Assembly: GCA_903868375.1 (NCBI GenBank)
Contig: CAIPVD010000376.1
Location: forward strand, 1 to 14,760
Direction: 5' to 3'
Source of the DNA: an uncultured delta proteobacterium
GTDB lineage: Bacteria; UBA10199; GCA-002796325; 1-14-0-20-49-13
DNA length: 14,760 bases
Shown here: positions 12,948-14,760 of the stretch, piece after piece
How positions within the stretch are numbered: the stretch's first letter is position 1
Layout: each line of letters begins with the position of its first letter
Notes under the pieces: generated by a model
The model's input: the letters and a program-made list of their open reading frames with translations, nothing else
Databases searched by the model: none
What the model was told of the DNA's origin: nothing
Made by a program: the position numbers and the translations under genes

Positions 12948-14255
12948 TCATAGCGTGGAAACCTGACAGGCAGTAAGCCAAATATTAAGCACCGATTTAG
13001 TCCAATCTACTATTGTCGGGCTATCCTCTGCCCCGCCTGTTTGATAGGGCGCTAAATACTGATTCAGAAAATAGGTGAACGTCATCTGTTTCGTCTGCTG
13101 TAAACATAAGTCGATGCAGAGAAAAACACCATAACCGGGATTGGGTTTTGCCGCCATATAGACATTACAATCGGCAGGAGTATTTATTGTAACACCGCCT
13201 ATCGTCATGGGAATTTTTCCTGAAGCGCTTATCATTTTAGCTGTAACGGAATCCGAAACGCAGCTGCTACTTACGCAAAGCTGACCGGTAGAAACGCAAT
13301 CGGCATTAGTTGCGCAACTCAACGATTGAGAACACTTGCCGCTCACGCAATATGGCAACGAAGAATGTGCAGTACAGTCAGAATCTTGAGTACATGATAA
13401 GCTAGCAGCTGCCGCACAACTTCCATTACTGCCACACACTTGACCGGATGCCGTGCAATCGGTATCAGATGTGCAACTTTTTGTTTGGGCACATGCGCCG
13501 CTCACGCAATATGGCAATGACGAATTTGCGGTACAGTCAGAATCTTGAGTACATGATGAGCTGGCAGCTGCCGCACAATTTCCATTACTGCCGCATACTT
13601 GACCGGATACTGTGCAATCGGCATTAGTTGTGCAACTTTTCGTTTGGGCACATGTGCTATTTACGCAATATGGTAATGACGAATTTGCGGTGCAGTCAGA
13701 ATCTTGAGTACATGCACTGCTAGTAGGTGCAGCGCAATACCCATTACTGCCGCATACTTGACCGGATACTGTGCAAACGGTATCAGACGTGCAACTTTTC
13801 GTTTGGGCACATGCACCGCTCACGCAATATGGTAATGACGAATCTGCTGTACAATCGGTATCTGCAGCACATCCGGATGCGGCAATTGAAGCGGCGCAAT
13901 ATCCGTTCTGACATGTCTGGCCGGATATTGTGCAACCCGTATCGGACGTGCAGCTTGTCGGCAGAGAACATTTGCCACTAACGCACTTTGAAGGTGAAGT
14001 GCAACCATCGCTATTCGTGCAAGAGATCTGAACACATATGCTATTTGTACATGTAAGGCCTATGTTATTACATGAGCTACTGCTGGTGCAGGGACCGTTA
14101 AGCGTTCCAAGGTCTGCGGCTGGAGCGTCCTGACAAGCATTGCTCGTGCAAACACCGCTAGGGCAATCGGCGGCTGTGGTACACGTACGTGCCGACTTAT
14201 TACAACCGGCAACAATTAAAGCTGCAAAGATCACCAATAAAATTGTCTTCTTCAT
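12948..14255 (-). CDS. Cysteine-rich repeat lipoprotein
   Basis: 435 residues. The ATG at 14255 is chosen over one at 14345 because TTGGAGG lies 8 nt before it and a lipoprotein signal begins there (lipobox VAGC, Cys18). Residues 25-334 are a series of Cys-spaced modules. From Cys129 they settle into four copies of a 53-residue unit (starting at 129, 182, 235 and 288, the last incomplete) with eight Cys each in the pattern C-x5-C-x8-C-x4-C-x5-C-x5-C-x6-C-x5-C. Motifs include SSLPYCVSGACAQTKSC and SGQVCGSNG. Such modules usually form disulphide-bonded extracellular domains. Residues 335-435 are non-repetitive, with four more Cys. It lies behind a sigma-54-type promoter and is first in an operon with the propeller-like lipoprotein. 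Partner and function are unknown. Confidence 0.88.
   Translation of the reverse strand: MKKTILLVIFAALIVAGCNKSARTCTTAADCPSGVCTSNACQDAPAADLGTLNGPCTSSSSCNNIGLTCTNSICVQISCTNSDGCTSPSKCVSGKCSLPTSCTSDTGCTISGQTCQNGYCAASIAASGCAADTDCTADSSLPYCVSGACAQTKSCTSDTVCTVSGQVCGSNGYCAAPTSSACTQDSDCTANSSLPYCVNSTCAQTKSCTTNADCTVSGQVCGSNGNCAAAASSSCTQDSDCTANSSLPYCVSGACAQTKSCTSDTDCTASGQVCGSNGSCAAAASLSCTQDSDCTAHSSLPYCVSGKCSQSLSCATNADCVSTGQLCVSSSCVSDSVTAKMISASGKIPMTIGGVTINTPADCNVYMAAKPNPGYGVFLCIDLCLQQTKQMTFTYFLNQYLAPYQTGGAEDSPTIVDWTKSVLNIWLTACQVSTL
13254..13871 (-). repeat. 159-bp in-frame tandem repeats, about 3.9 copies
   Basis: Units begin at 13871, 13712, 13553 and 13394, each 159 bp, encoding the 53-residue Cys units of the lipoprotein. 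Matching landmarks (ctcacgcaa and relatives) lie at 13342, 13501, 13660 and 13819, exactly 159 bp apart. The middle copies are nearly identical at the DNA level, suggesting recent duplication or gene conversion, and copy number may vary between strains. Confidence 0.92.
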
Positions 14256-14280
14256 AGATAAGCCTCCAAGATGTTGGAAC

Positions 14281-14296
14281 TGCAAACGCCATGCCA
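14281..14296 (-). promoter_or_regulatory. Strong candidate sigma-54 (-24/-12) promoter of the lipoprotein operon
   Basis: The minus strand reads TGGCATGGCGTTTGCA, matching 11 of 12 defined positions of TGGCACG-N4-TTGCW (only position 6 differs), with GG and GC at the required 10-nt spacing. Predicted start is about 14270, leaving a 15-nt leader that holds TTGGAGG before the ATG at 14255. It may also feed the genes downstream, since no terminator was seen before the SctD-like gene. Confidence 0.65.
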
Positions 14297-14385
14297 TTAT
14301 ACGGCTCGGTATTTTAGTGATAATTGGCAATAAATACAAGGGCAATCTAAGGGGCCCAGCAAATTTCGATTATTTTAATGATAAA

Positions 14386-14760
14386 CTACGCCAGTTTTTT
14401 GGCATGTTTGGCTAAATGCTTTTTCGCCATTGCGTAGATCTCGGGATTGTCGTCGAGCTCTTCGGGATAATCGCCGGTGAAACACGCATCGCAGAACCAT
14501 TCTTTGGGCGAGTTCTTCGCGAACCAGTAAAGTGCATCTTGAGAGAGATAGCCCAAAGAATCTGCGCCTATGTACTTGCATATATCGTCAATCGATTTGG
14601 AAGTTGCGATAAGCTCTTCACGTGTAGGTGTGTTGATGCCGTAGAAGCATGGCCACGTTGTTGGCGGCGCGGAGATGCGAACGTGGATCTCTTTTGCCCC
14701 GGCCTCTCGTAGCATCTTGATGATCTTGAATGTGGTAGTGCCGCGAACGATCGAATCGTC
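14386..14760 (-). CDS. purF: Amidophosphoribosyltransferase PurF, C-terminal fragment
   Basis: PurF makes 5-phosphoribosylamine from PRPP and glutamine, the first committed step of purine synthesis. The reading frame continues past the window edge; 124 residues plus the stop are visible. They begin inside the PRPP-binding loop (DDSIVRGTTTFK) and include MLREAGAKEIHVRIS, WPCFYGINTPTREELIA, ICKYIGADSLGYLS and FCDACFTGDYPEEL, all standard PurF motifs. The Cys in PCFYGI and the two in FCDACF match ligands of the [4Fe-4S] cluster in Bacillus-type PurF, so this is the iron-sulfur class. The last 20 residues are a basic helical tail. It is a housekeeping gene flanking the cluster and probably unrelated to it. 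No clear terminator follows. Confidence 0.97.
   Translation of the reverse strand, partial: DDSIVRGTTTFKIIKMLREAGAKEIHVRISAPPTTWPCFYGINTPTREELIATSKSIDDICKYIGADSLGYLSQDALYWFAKNSPKEWFCDACFTGDYPEELDDNPEIYAMAKKHLAKHAKKLA

Noticed and set aside
13254..13871. Regular repeats that might suggest a CRISPR array
   Set aside because: Units are 159 bp, contiguous, in frame and coding; there are no short direct repeats separated by unique spacers.
14296..14323. Possible sigma-70 promoter (TTATCA, 16 nt, TATAAT) upstream of the Cys-repeat lipoprotein
   Set aside because: The -10 is perfect but the -35 matches only 4 of 6, and it overlaps a much better sigma-54 site. It may still act as a secondary promoter, so this is a weak rejection.
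14256..14345. Longer start for the Cys-repeat lipoprotein
   Set aside because: It would bury the lipoprotein signal behind 30 residues and place the sigma-54 site inside the coding region; the ATG at 14255 has TTGGAGG and an immediate signal peptide.

Overview
The window is about 14.8 kb of a Gram-negative bacterial genome. Every convincing gene lies on the minus strand, so transcription runs from high to low coordinates. It carries the basal-body part of a type III secretion system (T3SS) that keeps several flagellum-like traits, next to a pair of cysteine-rich lipoproteins and the end of purF. Lipoboxes, a two-membrane secretion machine, sigma-54-like promoters, PEGA/TPR/FHA proteins and Cys-repeat lipoproteins suggest a deltaproteobacterial or Myxococcota-like lineage. 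That placement is an inference; no rRNA or other marker gene is present.

Layout, in the direction of transcription. (1) 14760-14386 is the C-terminus of purF, a housekeeping boundary. (2) 14255-10831 holds two lipoprotein genes, one with a 53-residue, 8-Cys tandem repeat and one with a propeller-like body, behind a strong sigma-54-type -24/-12 element. (3) 10780-6236 follows the Yersinia/Chlamydia order sctD-E-F-G-J: an FHA-TM-PEGA-TPR protein in the SctD slot, a small helical protein in the SctE slot, a long needle-like protein (SctF), a TPR chaperone-like protein (SctG) and an unmistakable SctJ. (4) 6170-2801 holds five unrecognised genes, probably secreted proteins and a chaperone, in three promoter-driven units ending at a rho-independent terminator. 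(5) 2520-1 is a second unit: a FliA/WhiG-type sigma factor, SctI, a FliG-like protein where SctK would sit, and the start of SctL running off the window.

The main observation is a regulatory circuit visible in the DNA. Four copies of a 34-bp element (TAGCAACTTT, 13 nt, then [A/G]CCGATAATAT) lie just upstream of the needle-like gene and the three units of unknown proteins. The GCCGATAA part is the classical sigma-28 -10 element, and the cluster encodes its own sigma-28-family protein. That sigma gene is itself preceded by a candidate sigma-54 promoter. The inferred cascade, sigma-54 to local sigma-28 to needle and putative substrates, resembles flagellar hierarchies but serves an injectisome. 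The FliG-like protein has lost the charged torque residues, which fits a static sorting-platform role.

No tRNA, rRNA, CRISPR array, transposase or attachment site was seen, and no gap between genes exceeds 300 bases.
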